NCBI RefSeq assembly: GCF_900113185.1
Contig: NZ_FOZD01000001.1
Span: 496,001 to 560,000, forward strand
Origin: Agromyces sp. CF514
Lineage (GTDB): Bacteria > Actinomycetota > Actinomycetes > Actinomycetales > Microbacteriaceae
DNA length: 64,000 nucleotides
Direction of reading: 5' to 3'
The notes under the pieces were generated by a model, which saw only the letters and a program-made list of their open reading frames with translations, was not told where the DNA came from and did no database searches. Position numbers and translations under genes: made by a program. Position 1 is the first letter of the stretch. Each line of letters begins with the position of its first letter. Below are positions 25,440 through 34,897 of this stretch, piece by piece.

Positions 25440-26513
25440 ATGGGTCGCGGGCAGGGCATCGGGCTCGCCGAGGTCGCACGCGCCGCGGGCGTCTCGACGG
25501 CGACGGTCTCGAACGTGCTCAACCGGCCCGAGATCGTCTCCCCGCAGACGACCGCGCGCGTGCTCGACGCGATCCGCGAGCTCGATTTCGTGCCGAACCG
25601 AGCGGCCGCGACACTGCGCCGCGGCGTCAATCCGCTGATCGCCCTGTTCGTGCCAGAGGTCGCGAACCCGTTCTACTCCGAGATCGTGGGTGCCGTGGCC
25701 GACGAGGCCGCGGCGCACGACTTCACGATCGGATTGTGCGTCACCCACGACGACCCCGAGCGCGAGGTCGCCTTCGCGAACTCGCTCGCCGAGCAGCGGG
25801 CCGCCGCGGCGATCGTCGTGCCCATCACGGCCGATGCACCCCGCCTCTCGCAGCTCCGGCGCATCGGGGCGAGACTCGTGCTGCTCGACCGCATGGCGTC
25901 GAGCGCCGACGGGTGCTCGGTTGGCATCGACGACGTGCTCGGCGGGCGTCTCGCCGTGCGGCACCTGCTCGACTCGGGGGCGACCGAGGTGACCCTCGTC
26001 AACGGGCGGCATTCGATCCAGCAGTGCGCCGACCGGCATTCGGGCGCCGTGCAGGCCCTCGCCGAGCGCCGGTTCGGGGCCGAGGCGCTCACCGAGATCG
26101 TCGTCGACTCGATGTCCGTCGACGCCGGTCGCCGGGTCGGCCTCGAGATCGCCGGCTCCGCGGTTCCGCGGGCGATCTTCTGCGCCAACGACCAGCTGGC
26201 GGTCGGCGTCATCGCGGGTCTGCGCGACGGCGGCGTCGACGTGCCGGGCCAGGCGATCGTCGTCGGCTACGGCGACCAGTCGCTCGCGCTCGACGGCCCG
26301 GTGCCGTTGACATCGGTCGCGCAGCCGACGCACCATATGGGAGTCGAAGCGGTGCGGTGCGTGTTCGCCGAGATCCACGAGGGTGAGCGGCACGTCCACC
26401 GGGCGGTCCAGCTCAGCCCCGAACTCGTCGTGAGGGACTCGGCTCCCGCGACGGCCGAGCATCGCCCGCCGCGAGGGGGCCTCCCCGAACCGACGCGACA
26501 GGAGCGCGAATGA
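25440..26513 (+). CDS. LacI family regulator of the rhamnose locus (first of two)
   Basis: A 357-residue repressor. The HTH is GLAEVARAAGVSTATVSNVLNRP (about 7-30) with the hinge helix at about 48-60, followed by a periplasmic-binding-type ligand domain (IALFVPEVANPFYSEIV onward). A charged, Pro-rich tail of about 30 residues after the usual end (LVVRDS) is extra. It is divergent from the importer genes; palindromes with the TGAATCG half-site in front of both halves of the locus are the expected targets. Its stop overlaps the start of a second LacI gene by 4 bp. Confidence 0.92.
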   Translation: MGRGQGIGLAEVARAAGVSTATVSNVLNRPEIVSPQTTARVLDAIRELDFVPNRAAATLRRGVNPLIALFVPEVANPFYSEIVGAVADEAAAHDFTIGLCVTHDDPEREVAFANSLAEQRAAAAIVVPITADAPRLSQLRRIGARLVLLDRMASSADGCSVGIDDVLGGRLAVRHLLDSGATEVTLVNGRHSIQQCADRHSGAVQALAERRFGAEALTEIVVDSMSVDAGRRVGLEIAGSAVPRAIFCANDQLAVGVIAGLRDGGVDVPGQAIVVGYGDQSLALDGPVPLTSVAQPTHHMGVEAVRCVFAEIHEGERHVHRAVQLSPELVVRDSAPATAEHRPPRGGLPEPTRQERE

Positions 26514-27529
26514 CCGTCAGCGTGAAGGACGTCGCGGCCGCGGCATCCGTCTCCGTCGGAACCGTCTCGAACGTGCTCAACCGACCCGACATCGTCGCGC
26601 CGGCGACGGTGGAGCGCGTGCAGGCCGCGATCGAGCGGCTCGGGTTCGTGCGCAACGACGCCGCCCGGCAGCTGCGGGCCGGGCGCAGCCGCAGCATCGG
26701 GCTCGTCGTGCTCGACGTGCGCAACCCGTTCTTCACCGACATCGCGCGCGGCGCCGAAGATCGAGCGGCCGAAGACGGCATGACGATCCTCCTCGGCAAC
26801 AGCGACGAGAACGCGTCGCGCGAGGGCGCCTACCTCGACCTCTTCGAGGAGCAGCGCGTGCACGGCGTGCTCATCTCGCCCCTGAGCGACGACCTGCCTC
26901 GGCTGGCGAGGCTGCGGGATCGGGGCACGCCCGTCGTGCTCGTCGACCGCGAGTCCGCCGATCGCGCCTTCTCGTCGGTCGCGGTCGACGACGTGGTCGG
27001 CGGCGAGCTCGCCGTGCGGCACCTCCTGTCGATCGGCCGTCGCCGCATCGCGTTCGTCGGCGGTCCCGCCGGGCTCCAGCAGGTGGCCGACCGACTCGAG
27101 GGCGCTCGCCGTGCGGTCGCGTCCGAGCCCGATGCCACGCTCGAGGTCATCGCGACCGACTCGCTCACGGTGCTGCAGGGGCGCGCGGCCGGCGAGATCG
27201 TGCGCGAGCGCGGCGCCGGCGAACGACCCGACGCCGTCTTCGCCGCGAACGACCTGCTCGCCATGGGCGTGCTCCAGGCGCTCACGATGCAGGGCGGGCT
27301 TCGAGTGCCCGGCGACATCGCGCTCATCGGCTACGACGACATCGACTTCGCCTCGGCCGCCGTCGTTCCGCTCTCGTCGATCCGCCAGCCGGCGACCCTC
27401 ATCGGCCACACCGCGGTCGACCTGCTGCTCAAGGAGGCCGCGGCCGCGGCCTCGGATTCCGAGTCGTTCGAGCGCGAGCACGTGGTGTTCCAGCCCGAGC
27501 TCGTCGTGCGGGAGTCGACGCGCGCCTGA
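26510..27529 (+). CDS. LacI family regulator (second of two)
   Basis: A 339-residue repressor starting MTVSVKDVAAAASVSVGTVSNVLNRPDIV, so the recognition helix nearly equals that of the preceding regulator (SVGTVSNVLNRP against STATVSNVLNRP). The ligand domain runs from about 60 to 335 and ends in the usual LVVRES. The ATG overlaps the previous stop (ATGA), giving near-equal amounts of the two proteins. Similar reading heads and different ligand domains suggest two effectors acting on one set of operators, or heterodimers; this is inference. Confidence 0.92.
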   Translation: MTVSVKDVAAAASVSVGTVSNVLNRPDIVAPATVERVQAAIERLGFVRNDAARQLRAGRSRSIGLVVLDVRNPFFTDIARGAEDRAAEDGMTILLGNSDENASREGAYLDLFEEQRVHGVLISPLSDDLPRLARLRDRGTPVVLVDRESADRAFSSVAVDDVVGGELAVRHLLSIGRRRIAFVGGPAGLQQVADRLEGARRAVASEPDATLEVIATDSLTVLQGRAAGEIVRERGAGERPDAVFAANDLLAMGVLQALTMQGGLRVPGDIALIGYDDIDFASAAVVPLSSIRQPATLIGHTAVDLLLKEAAAAASDSESFEREHVVFQPELVVRESTRA

Positions 27530-27557
27530 CTCCGGTGCGGGGGCCGGTGCCGGGGCC

Positions 27558-27592
27558 GGGCGCCGCGCTGTCCGCGTGCCGGGCCGGCGCCC
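27558..27592 (+). terminator. hairpin terminator of the LacI pair
   Basis: GGGCGCCG (27558-27565) pairs with CGGCGCCC (27585-27592) across a 19-nt loop, 28 bp after the stop of the second LacI gene. No U-tract. Confidence 0.5.
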
Positions 27593-27629
27593 GCGTCACA
27601 CGGGAGAGCGGCTGCCGTTCGCTGGCTAG

Positions 27630-29048
<1,419 letters not shown>

Positions 29049-29096
29049 CGCGTCGGCGGCGACGGCCGTCCGGCGGACGCGACGCTCGGCCGGCCT

Positions 29097-29152
29097 TGAT
29101 CCGTCGATGTTCGCCCTTCGTCACCGGGGCGGGGGCGAAGATCGACGGATCA
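29097..29152. terminator. long bidirectional hairpin between convergent genes
   Basis: Arms 29097-29116 and 29133-29152 match over 20 bp with a single mismatch, around a 16-nt loop. The outer part is TGATCCGTCGAT and its complement. It sits between gdhA and the MFS gene and should stop transcription from both sides. Confidence 0.7.
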
Positions 29153-29223
29153 CGTGGGCATGCCGTGACGGACGAGGGCCGGTCCGCGTTCGCACGGCAG
29201 CGGACGGATGCCGCGGGCGGCCG

Positions 29224-30747
29224 TCAGCGGCGTGATCGCGAGTCTGCGGTGTCGGGCGTCCGGTCTGCCGCCTCTGCGCGGTCGGCGACCTCGGCTGCGT
29301 TCTGCCCAGCTGCCCAGGACGCCCGCCCGGAGTTCTCGGACGCCCGCCCCGCGGCATCCGTCCGGCTGACCGGGAGCTTCGGCAGGGGGATGGGCGAGGT
29401 CATCGCGACCTCGTCGGAGAAGTCCTCGGGGCCGGCCTCCACGACGGCCACCGCGCCGGTCGGCAGTGCGACGCGGTCGCCGTCGGCGATGGCGTCGGTG
29501 GCCGCGGCCCAGGCCACGCCGAAACGCCAGGGCCGCTGCGGCACGCGCGTGATGCGCAGCCCGCGCGCGACGACGAGCCACCCGACGCCGATGCCGAGCG
29601 ACACGAACGACGCGAGAGCGCCGGCGCCGAGCGCCCAACGGGGGCCCGCGGCATCCGCGACCCACCCGACGATGGGCGCGCCCACGAGGGTCGAGCCCAT
29701 GAGCACGGCGGTGTAGAGCGCCATGACCCGGCCGCGCACCGAGGCGTCGGTCGTGGTCTGCACGTATCCGTTGGCGGTGGTGAGGAGGGTGACCGTGCAG
29801 AAGCCGATGAACACGGTCGAGGCGGCGAACGTCGCGTAGGTCGGCATGAGCGAGGCGACGACCATCGCGACGCCGAGCGCGCCGACGCTGATGACGACGA
29901 CCCGCAGCCGCGCCCGAGAACGGCGGGCGGCGAGCAGGGCGGCGGTGAGCGACCCGATCGCGAGGATCGACGAGAGGATGCCGTACTCGCCCGCGCCCTC
30001 GCCGAACATGACCGCCATGGTCGACGAGAAGATCGGGAAGTTCATGGCGAACGCGCCGACGAGGAACACGATCGTCATGACCACGACGAGGTCGGAACGC
30101 CCGGCGACGTACCGGAACCCCTGCACGAGCGCGTTGCCCTCGCGGGGTCGGCGCGGGTGCCGGATCAGCTCGCGCTCGCGCATGGCGAGCAGGGCCCCGA
30201 TGAGGGCGAGGAACGTCACCCCGTTGATGAGGAACACCCAGCCGGAGCCCACGAGCACGATGAGCCCGCCCGCCACGGCCGGGCCGATGAGGCGTGCGAC
30301 GTTGAAGGAGGCCGCGTTCAGGGCGACCGCGTTCGAGGCGTTCGGGCCGCTCACGAGGTCGGAGACGAAGGTCTGGCGCGCGGGTGCGTCGAAGGCCGAC
30401 GTGATGCCGAACGCGAGCGCGAAGGCGTAGAGGTGCCAGAGCTCGGCGTGCCCTGCGAGCAGCAGCAGGCCGAGGCCGAACGCGAGCAGCATGAGCACGG
30501 TCTGCGTGACCAGGAGCACCTTGCGGCGGTCGAACCGGTCGATGACGGCGCCGGTGATCGGCACGAGCAGCAACTGCGGGCCGAACTGCAGCGCCATGGT
30601 GGTGCCGACCGCGGCGGCGTTGTTGTCGGTCATCTCGGTGAGCACGACCCAGTCCTGGGTGGTGGACTGCATCCACCCGCCCACGTTCGAGACGATCGCG
30701 CCGATGAACCACAACCGGTAGTTGCGGCCCGCGAGCGATCGGAACAT
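29224..30747 (-). CDS. MFS transporter (MFS_3/enterobactin-exporter-like)
   Basis: A 507-residue major facilitator with 12 predicted helices over residues 10-410: it begins FRSLAGRNYRLWFIGAIVSNVGGWMQSTTQDWVV, characteristic of the MFS_3 group, and has VIDRFDRRKVLL in the first cytoplasmic loop. A long hydrophilic tail (about 95 residues, rich in Ala, Glu and Arg) follows. The ATG at 30747 has AGGTGAG upstream; a GTG at 30756 would overlap the MarR stop and is an alternative. It follows the MarR gene in one transcript, so it is probably a regulated drug or metabolite exporter; the substrate is unknown. Confidence 0.88.
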   Translation of the reverse strand: MFRSLAGRNYRLWFIGAIVSNVGGWMQSTTQDWVVLTEMTDNNAAAVGTTMALQFGPQLLLVPITGAVIDRFDRRKVLLVTQTVLMLLAFGLGLLLLAGHAELWHLYAFALAFGITSAFDAPARQTFVSDLVSGPNASNAVALNAASFNVARLIGPAVAGGLIVLVGSGWVFLINGVTFLALIGALLAMRERELIRHPRRPREGNALVQGFRYVAGRSDLVVVMTIVFLVGAFAMNFPIFSSTMAVMFGEGAGEYGILSSILAIGSLTAALLAARRSRARLRVVVISVGALGVAMVVASLMPTYATFAASTVFIGFCTVTLLTTANGYVQTTTDASVRGRVMALYTAVLMGSTLVGAPIVGWVADAAGPRWALGAGALASFVSLGIGVGWLVVARGLRITRVPQRPWRFGVAWAAATDAIADGDRVALPTGAVAVVEAGPEDFSDEVAMTSPIPLPKLPVSRTDAAGRASENSGRASWAAGQNAAEVADRAEAADRTPDTADSRSRR

Positions 30748-30752
30748 CGCGC

Positions 30753-31178
30753 TCACCTGGTGGCGATCCGATCCATGATCTCGGATGCCGCGATGAGCGT
30801 CGTGCGTTCCGCCTCGGTGAGTTCGTGCATGCGCTCGGCGAGCCAGGCGTTGCGCTTGTGCAGGGTCGCGGCGACGATCTCGCGGCCGGAGTCGGTGGCC
30901 GTGATGTTCGTCTTGCGGCGGTCGACGGCGTCGGGCGTGCGCACGACGTGCCCTTCGGTCTCGAGGCAGTCGACCGTGCGGTTCATCGAGGGTGCGCTGA
31001 TGCGCTCGGCCTCGGCGAGTTCGGAGAGGGTCATCGACCCGTGCTTCGACAGGTGCATGAGCACGGTCATCTGACTGTCGGTGACGCGGTCGTCGGACTT
31101 CTGCGCGCGCAGGCGGCGTGAGAGGCGCACGGCCGCGAGTCGCACCTGCGAGGCGGCCTGGTCCTGGACGTCGGTCAT
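30753..31178 (-). CDS. MarR family regulator
   Basis: A 141-residue winged-helix repressor. The DNA-binding part is MTVLMHLSKHGSMTLSELAEAERISAPSMNRTVDCLE with the wing VVRTPDAVDRRKTNITAT (the DRR signature). It heads a two-gene unit with the MFS exporter. Two adjacent 13-bp operator-like sites lie 7-32 bp before its ATG and cover the -10 region (TATGCT, 8 nt before the ATG, a leaderless arrangement), so autorepression relieved by a ligand or drug is the expected mode. Confidence 0.92.
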   Translation of the reverse strand: MTDVQDQAASQVRLAAVRLSRRLRAQKSDDRVTDSQMTVLMHLSKHGSMTLSELAEAERISAPSMNRTVDCLETEGHVVRTPDAVDRRKTNITATDSGREIVAATLHKRNAWLAERMHELTEAERTTLIAASEIMDRIATR

Positions 31179-31184
31179 AGATGG

Positions 31185-31210
31185 TTAGCATAGCTCATTA
31201 GCGTTGCTAA
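31185..31210. promoter_or_regulatory. double MarR operator
   Basis: TTAGCATAGCTCA (31185-31197) and TTAGCGTTGCTAA (31198-31210) are abutting 13-bp sites with TTAGC/GCTAA half-sites; the second is a perfect inverted repeat, the first has one mismatch. They overlap the -10 box of marR. Confidence 0.75.
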
Positions 31211-31293
31211 AGAAATGCAGAGCCGGGACGGATGCCGCGGGCGCGACGCACGATGGAAACAGCCCCGAAACGGCGGGTTGGAATGCTCTCGTC

Positions 31294-33075
31294 ATGGCGA
31301 CACTCTTCGACGGATATGCCACCGCGGGCACGAACCGGGCCGGGCGAAGGCGGCGCGCCGGGCGCCCGTGGGATGAGATGTTCCCCGACGGCGAGGCCGG
31401 CGCGCGCGAGCCGTACCGAGAGCTCTACCGGGCGCTCGCCCGCATGTCGCAGGACGAACTGCGCGGCCGCACCGACGCGCTCGCGAGCTCGTACCTCGCG
31501 CAGGGCGTGACGTTCGACTTCGCGGGCGAGGAGCGCCCGTTCCCCCTCGACGCCGTGCCGCGCGTGATCGCCGCGTCCGACTGGGAGCGCGCAGAGACTG
31601 GCGTCGCCCAGCGCGTGCGGGCGCTCGAGGCCTTCCTCGCCGACGTGTACGGGCCGCAACGGGCCGTCGCCGACGGCGTGATCCCTGCAGCCCTCATCAG
31701 TTCGTCGACGCACTACCACCGCCAGGCCGCGGGCATCGTGAGCGCGAACGGGGTGCGCATCCACGTGGCGGGCATCGACCTGATCCGCGACGAGCTCGGC
31801 GACTGGCGGGTGCTCGAAGACAACGTGCGCGTGCCGAGCGGAGTGAGCTACGTCATCTCCAACCGACGCGTGATGGCGCAGACCCTGCCCGAGCTGTTCA
31901 CCTCCATGCGCGTGCGGCCGGTGGGGGAGTACCCGAACCGGCTGCTGCAGGCCCTTCGGGCGAGCGCGCCCGAGGGCATCGAGGACCCGACGGTCGTCGT
32001 GCTCACGCCCGGCGTGCACAACTCGGCGTACTACGAGCACACGCTGCTCGCCCGGCTCATGGGGGTCGAGCTCGTCGAGGGTCGCGACCTGTTCAGCTCG
32101 GGCGGCCGCATCTGGATGCACACGACCGCCGGCCCGACCCGCGTCGACGTCATCTACCGCCGCGTCGACGACGAGTTCCTCGACCCGCAGCAGTTCCGGC
32201 CCGACTCGGTGCTCGGCGCGCCCGGGCTCATGCTCGCGGCGCGCCTCGGCCATGTCACCATCGCGAACGCCGTGGGCAACGGCGTCGCCGACGACAAGCT
32301 CGTCTACACCTACGTGCCCGACCTCATCCGCTACTACCTGGGTGAGGAGCCCGTGCTCCCGAACGTCGACACCTGGCGCCTCGAGGAGCCCGAGGCGCTC
32401 GCCGAGGTGCTCGACCGGCTCGACGAGCTCGTCGTGAAACCCGTCGACGGGTCGGGCGGCAAGGGCCTCGTCATCGGTCCGGATGCCTCGAAGGGCGAAC
32501 TCGACGAGCTGCGCATGCGACTGCTCGCCGACCCGCGCGGCTGGATCGCGCAGCCCGTCGTGCAGCTCTCGACGATCCCGACGCTCGTCGAGGACGGCCT
32601 GCGCCCCCGTCACGCCGACCTCCGCCCCTTCGCCGTCAACGACGGCGACGAGGTGTGGGTGCTGCCCGGCGGCCTCACCCGCGTGGCCCTGCCCGAGGGC
32701 CGGCTCGTCGTGAACTCCAGCCAGGGCGGCGGCTCGAAGGACACCTGGGTGCTCGAGACGCGCGTGGCCCCGCTGGTCGACACCGGCGGGTTCCCGGTGA
32801 TGCCTGGGCTCGCCGACACGACGCACCGCTCGGTCGGGGCGCTCGTGGCCGACCAGGCCTCGCCGAACACGCCTGCCGCGACCGGGCTGCACGGCACCCA
32901 CGCCGTCGTCGGCGAGACCCGAACCGGCTCGGGCGAGACGCGCACGGCGTCGCCCGTGACCGCATCCCCGCAGGACGCGGACGCCCCGGTGCGCCAGCAG
33001 CAACAGCAGCAGCAACAGCAGCAGCGGATGCCGCGGCATCCGCTCGTCGAAGGCAGGGAGGGCACATCATGCTGA
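31294..33075 (+). CDS. circularly permuted ATP-grasp protein with polyglutamine tail
   Basis: A 593-residue protein of the circularly permuted ATP-grasp type 2 family (formerly DUF404/407). The core covers about residues 25-505: YGPQRAVADGVIPAALI, RVPSGVSYVISNRRVM, LTPGVHNSAYYEHTLLARLMGVELVEGRDL and the ATP-site VVKPVDGSGGKGLVIG. The family is predicted to be an amidoligase making a peptide or amide bond. The last 80 residues are atypical: low-complexity Thr/Gly/Ala, then ten glutamines in a row and RMPRHPL. The ATG at 31294 is preferred; the open frame before it overlaps the MarR operator. It overlaps the alpha-E gene by 7 bp. Confidence 0.88.
   Translation: MATLFDGYATAGTNRAGRRRRAGRPWDEMFPDGEAGAREPYRELYRALARMSQDELRGRTDALASSYLAQGVTFDFAGEERPFPLDAVPRVIAASDWERAETGVAQRVRALEAFLADVYGPQRAVADGVIPAALISSSTHYHRQAAGIVSANGVRIHVAGIDLIRDELGDWRVLEDNVRVPSGVSYVISNRRVMAQTLPELFTSMRVRPVGEYPNRLLQALRASAPEGIEDPTVVVLTPGVHNSAYYEHTLLARLMGVELVEGRDLFSSGGRIWMHTTAGPTRVDVIYRRVDDEFLDPQQFRPDSVLGAPGLMLAARLGHVTIANAVGNGVADDKLVYTYVPDLIRYYLGEEPVLPNVDTWRLEEPEALAEVLDRLDELVVKPVDGSGGKGLVIGPDASKGELDELRMRLLADPRGWIAQPVVQLSTIPTLVEDGLRPRHADLRPFAVNDGDEVWVLPGGLTRVALPEGRLVVNSSQGGGSKDTWVLETRVAPLVDTGGFPVMPGLADTTHRSVGALVADQASPNTPAATGLHGTHAVVGETRTGSGETRTASPVTASPQDADAPVRQQQQQQQQQQRMPRHPLVEGREGTSC
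32995..33024 (+). repeat. CAR trinucleotide repeat encoding ten glutamines
   Basis: Ten consecutive CAG/CAA codons (eight CAG, two CAA) near the 3' end of the ATP-grasp gene. It is the only long trinucleotide tract of this kind in the window and is expected to be prone to length change. Confidence 0.9.
33025..33042. repeat. 18-bp palindrome made of two facing GGATGCC units
   Basis: CGGATGCCGCGGCATCCG is a perfect palindrome directly after the CAR tract, in frame as RMPRHP. It joins the two orientations of the heptamer that recurs over the whole window. Confidence 0.85.
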
Positions 33076-33998
33076 GCCGCATCGCCGAGTCGCTGTTCTG
33101 GATCGGCCGCTACATCGAACGCAGCGACGGCACCGCGCGCATCCTCGACGTGCACCTCCAGCTGCTGCTCGAGGATCCGTGGATCGACGAGGACACCGCG
33201 TGCCGATCCCTGCTGAGCGTCATGGGCAGCGAGGTCGAGTCCGACGATCGGCTCGGTCGCGACGACGTGATCGCCCTGCTCGCGGTGGACCGCAAGCATC
33301 CGGCGTCGATCGCGCACTCGGTCGCCGCGGCGCGCGAGAACGCGAGACGGGCGCGCGAGATCGTCTCGACCGAGCTGTGGGAGGCGCTGAACCACACGAA
33401 CGCGCGCATGCCGCACCGGGTCGCGAGCGACAAGACGCACGAGTTCTTCCGCTGGGTGCGCGACCGCTCGGCGCTCGCGATCGGCGTCGTCGACTCGGCG
33501 ACCAGCCGCGACGAGGCCTGGCACTTCTTCGCCCTCGGGCGGGCGATCGAACGCGCCGACATGACGGCGCGACTGCTCGCGACCCGATCGCTCACCGAGG
33601 CGAGCGGCCCGAGCTGGACCACGATCCTCCGCAGCTGCGGCGGCTACGAGGCGTACCTGCGCAGCTACCGTGGCGTGCCCTCGACCGAGTCGGCGGCGGA
33701 GTTCCTGCTGCTCGACCGCCTGTTCCCGCGGTCGATCATCTCGAGCGTGATCCGCGCAGAGGAGTCGCTCCGCGAGATCGACCCCAGGGCGGGCCGCGTC
33801 GGCGTGACTGACCAGGCCAGGCGCCTGCTCGGCCAGATCAGGTCGGAGCTCGAGTACCGGCCGATCGCCGACATCCTCGTCGACCTCACCGGGCACATGG
33901 AGCAGTTGCAGGCCGTCACGTCGGCCACGAGCGAGGCGATCAGGGCGCGCTACTTCCCGACGAGCGTGGTTCCGGTCTGGATCGGGGAGGTCTCATGA
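33069..33998 (+). CDS. alpha-E domain protein
   Basis: A 309-residue all-helical protein of the alpha-E family (DUF403), starting MLSRIAESLFWIGRYIERSDGTARILDVHL, which is the family hallmark. Other landmarks are FFRWVRDRSALAIGVVDSATSRDEAWHFFALGRAIERADMTARLL. It always travels with the ATP-grasp protein and is thought to form a complex or scaffold with it; no reaction is known. The ATG overlaps the end of the ATP-grasp gene by 7 bp and its stop overlaps the transglutaminase gene by 4 bp, so the three proteins are co-translated. Confidence 0.92.
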   Translation: MLSRIAESLFWIGRYIERSDGTARILDVHLQLLLEDPWIDEDTACRSLLSVMGSEVESDDRLGRDDVIALLAVDRKHPASIAHSVAAARENARRAREIVSTELWEALNHTNARMPHRVASDKTHEFFRWVRDRSALAIGVVDSATSRDEAWHFFALGRAIERADMTARLLATRSLTEASGPSWTTILRSCGGYEAYLRSYRGVPSTESAAEFLLLDRLFPRSIISSVIRAEESLREIDPRAGRVGVTDQARRLLGQIRSELEYRPIADILVDLTGHMEQLQAVTSATSEAIRARYFPTSVVPVWIGEVS

Positions 33999-34840
33999 GC
34001 CGCATGCGCATCGTGCACCGCACGGGCTTCACCTACGCGGAGCCGGCGACGGCCTCGTACAACGAGGCGCGCATGCTGCCGCACTCCGACGGGCACCAGT
34101 TCGTGCTGCAGTCGGGCCTCGACATCCGCCCTGGCGCGAGCCAGCACGCGTACCTCGACTACTGGGGCACGCGCGTGTCGACCTTCGAGGTGCTGACCCC
34201 GCACCAGGAGCTCTCCGTCACCGCGACGAGCCTCGTCGAGGTGCACGCCGCGCCCGCGCCGCGCAGCGAGCTCGGCTGGGACGAGCTCGCGGTCGCGGCC
34301 GCGTCGACCGTGACGCTCGTCGAGTCGAGCGGGCTCTCGCGGCAGACCGACCCGCCCGAGGAGGTGCGGGCGCTCGCCGCGGAGATCCGCGCCGAGGGCG
34401 GCGGCGTCGGCGAGACCGCGCTCGAGATCTGCCGGGCCGTCGGCTCGTCGATGGAGTACATGCGCGGGGTCACCGGCGTGCACTCGACCGCCGCCGAGGC
34501 CTGGGCCGAGCGCAAGGGCGTCTGCCAGGACATCACGCACGTCGCGCTCGGCGCGCTGCGCTCGGTCGGCATTCCCGCGCGCTACGTGTCGGGCTACCTG
34601 CACCCCGACCCCGAGGCATCCGTCGGCCAGACCGTCGTGGGCGAGTCGCACGCCTGGGTGGAATGGTACGCGGGGGAGTGGCGCGGCTACGACCCGACCA
34701 ACCTCGTCGAGGTCGGCGACCGCCACGTGCTCGTCGGCCGCGGACGGGACTACGGCGACGTGCCGCCCCTGCGCGGGGTCTACGCGGGCCCCGGCGCGTC
34801 GGAGCTGTTCGTCTCGGTCGAGATCACGCGCGTGGCGTGA
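33995..34840 (+). CDS. transglutaminase-like cysteine protease
   Basis: A 281-residue transglutaminase-fold protein with an N-terminal beta domain (MSRMRIVHRTGFTYAEPATASYNEARM, the bacterial transglutaminase-like N-terminal region) and a catalytic core with Cys177 in KGVCQD, His219 in GESHAWVEWY and Asp233 in GYDPTN. Bacterial members are usually peptidases rather than crosslinkers. With the ATP-grasp and alpha-E neighbours it forms a conserved trio for which a peptide-tag or amide-bond synthesis-and-removal role has been predicted from comparative genomics; the product is unknown. It is the last gene, followed by a strong hairpin. Confidence 0.92.
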   Translation: MSRMRIVHRTGFTYAEPATASYNEARMLPHSDGHQFVLQSGLDIRPGASQHAYLDYWGTRVSTFEVLTPHQELSVTATSLVEVHAAPAPRSELGWDELAVAAASTVTLVESSGLSRQTDPPEEVRALAAEIRAEGGGVGETALEICRAVGSSMEYMRGVTGVHSTAAEAWAERKGVCQDITHVALGALRSVGIPARYVSGYLHPDPEASVGQTVVGESHAWVEWYAGEWRGYDPTNLVEVGDRHVLVGRGRDYGDVPPLRGVYAGPGASELFVSVEITRVA

Positions 34841-34845
34841 CGCAC

Positions 34846-34882
34846 GACGGGGCCCGCGCGACTCGGTCGCACGGGCCCCGTC
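34846..34882. terminator. bidirectional hairpin terminator
   Basis: An 11-bp stem (34846-34856 with 34872-34882) is extended inward by GCGAC/GTCGC around a 3-nt loop with one mismatch between the stems. It lies between the convergent transglutaminase and GH31 genes. Confidence 0.85.
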
Positions 34883-34897
34883 GGTCTCACGGTCGGC

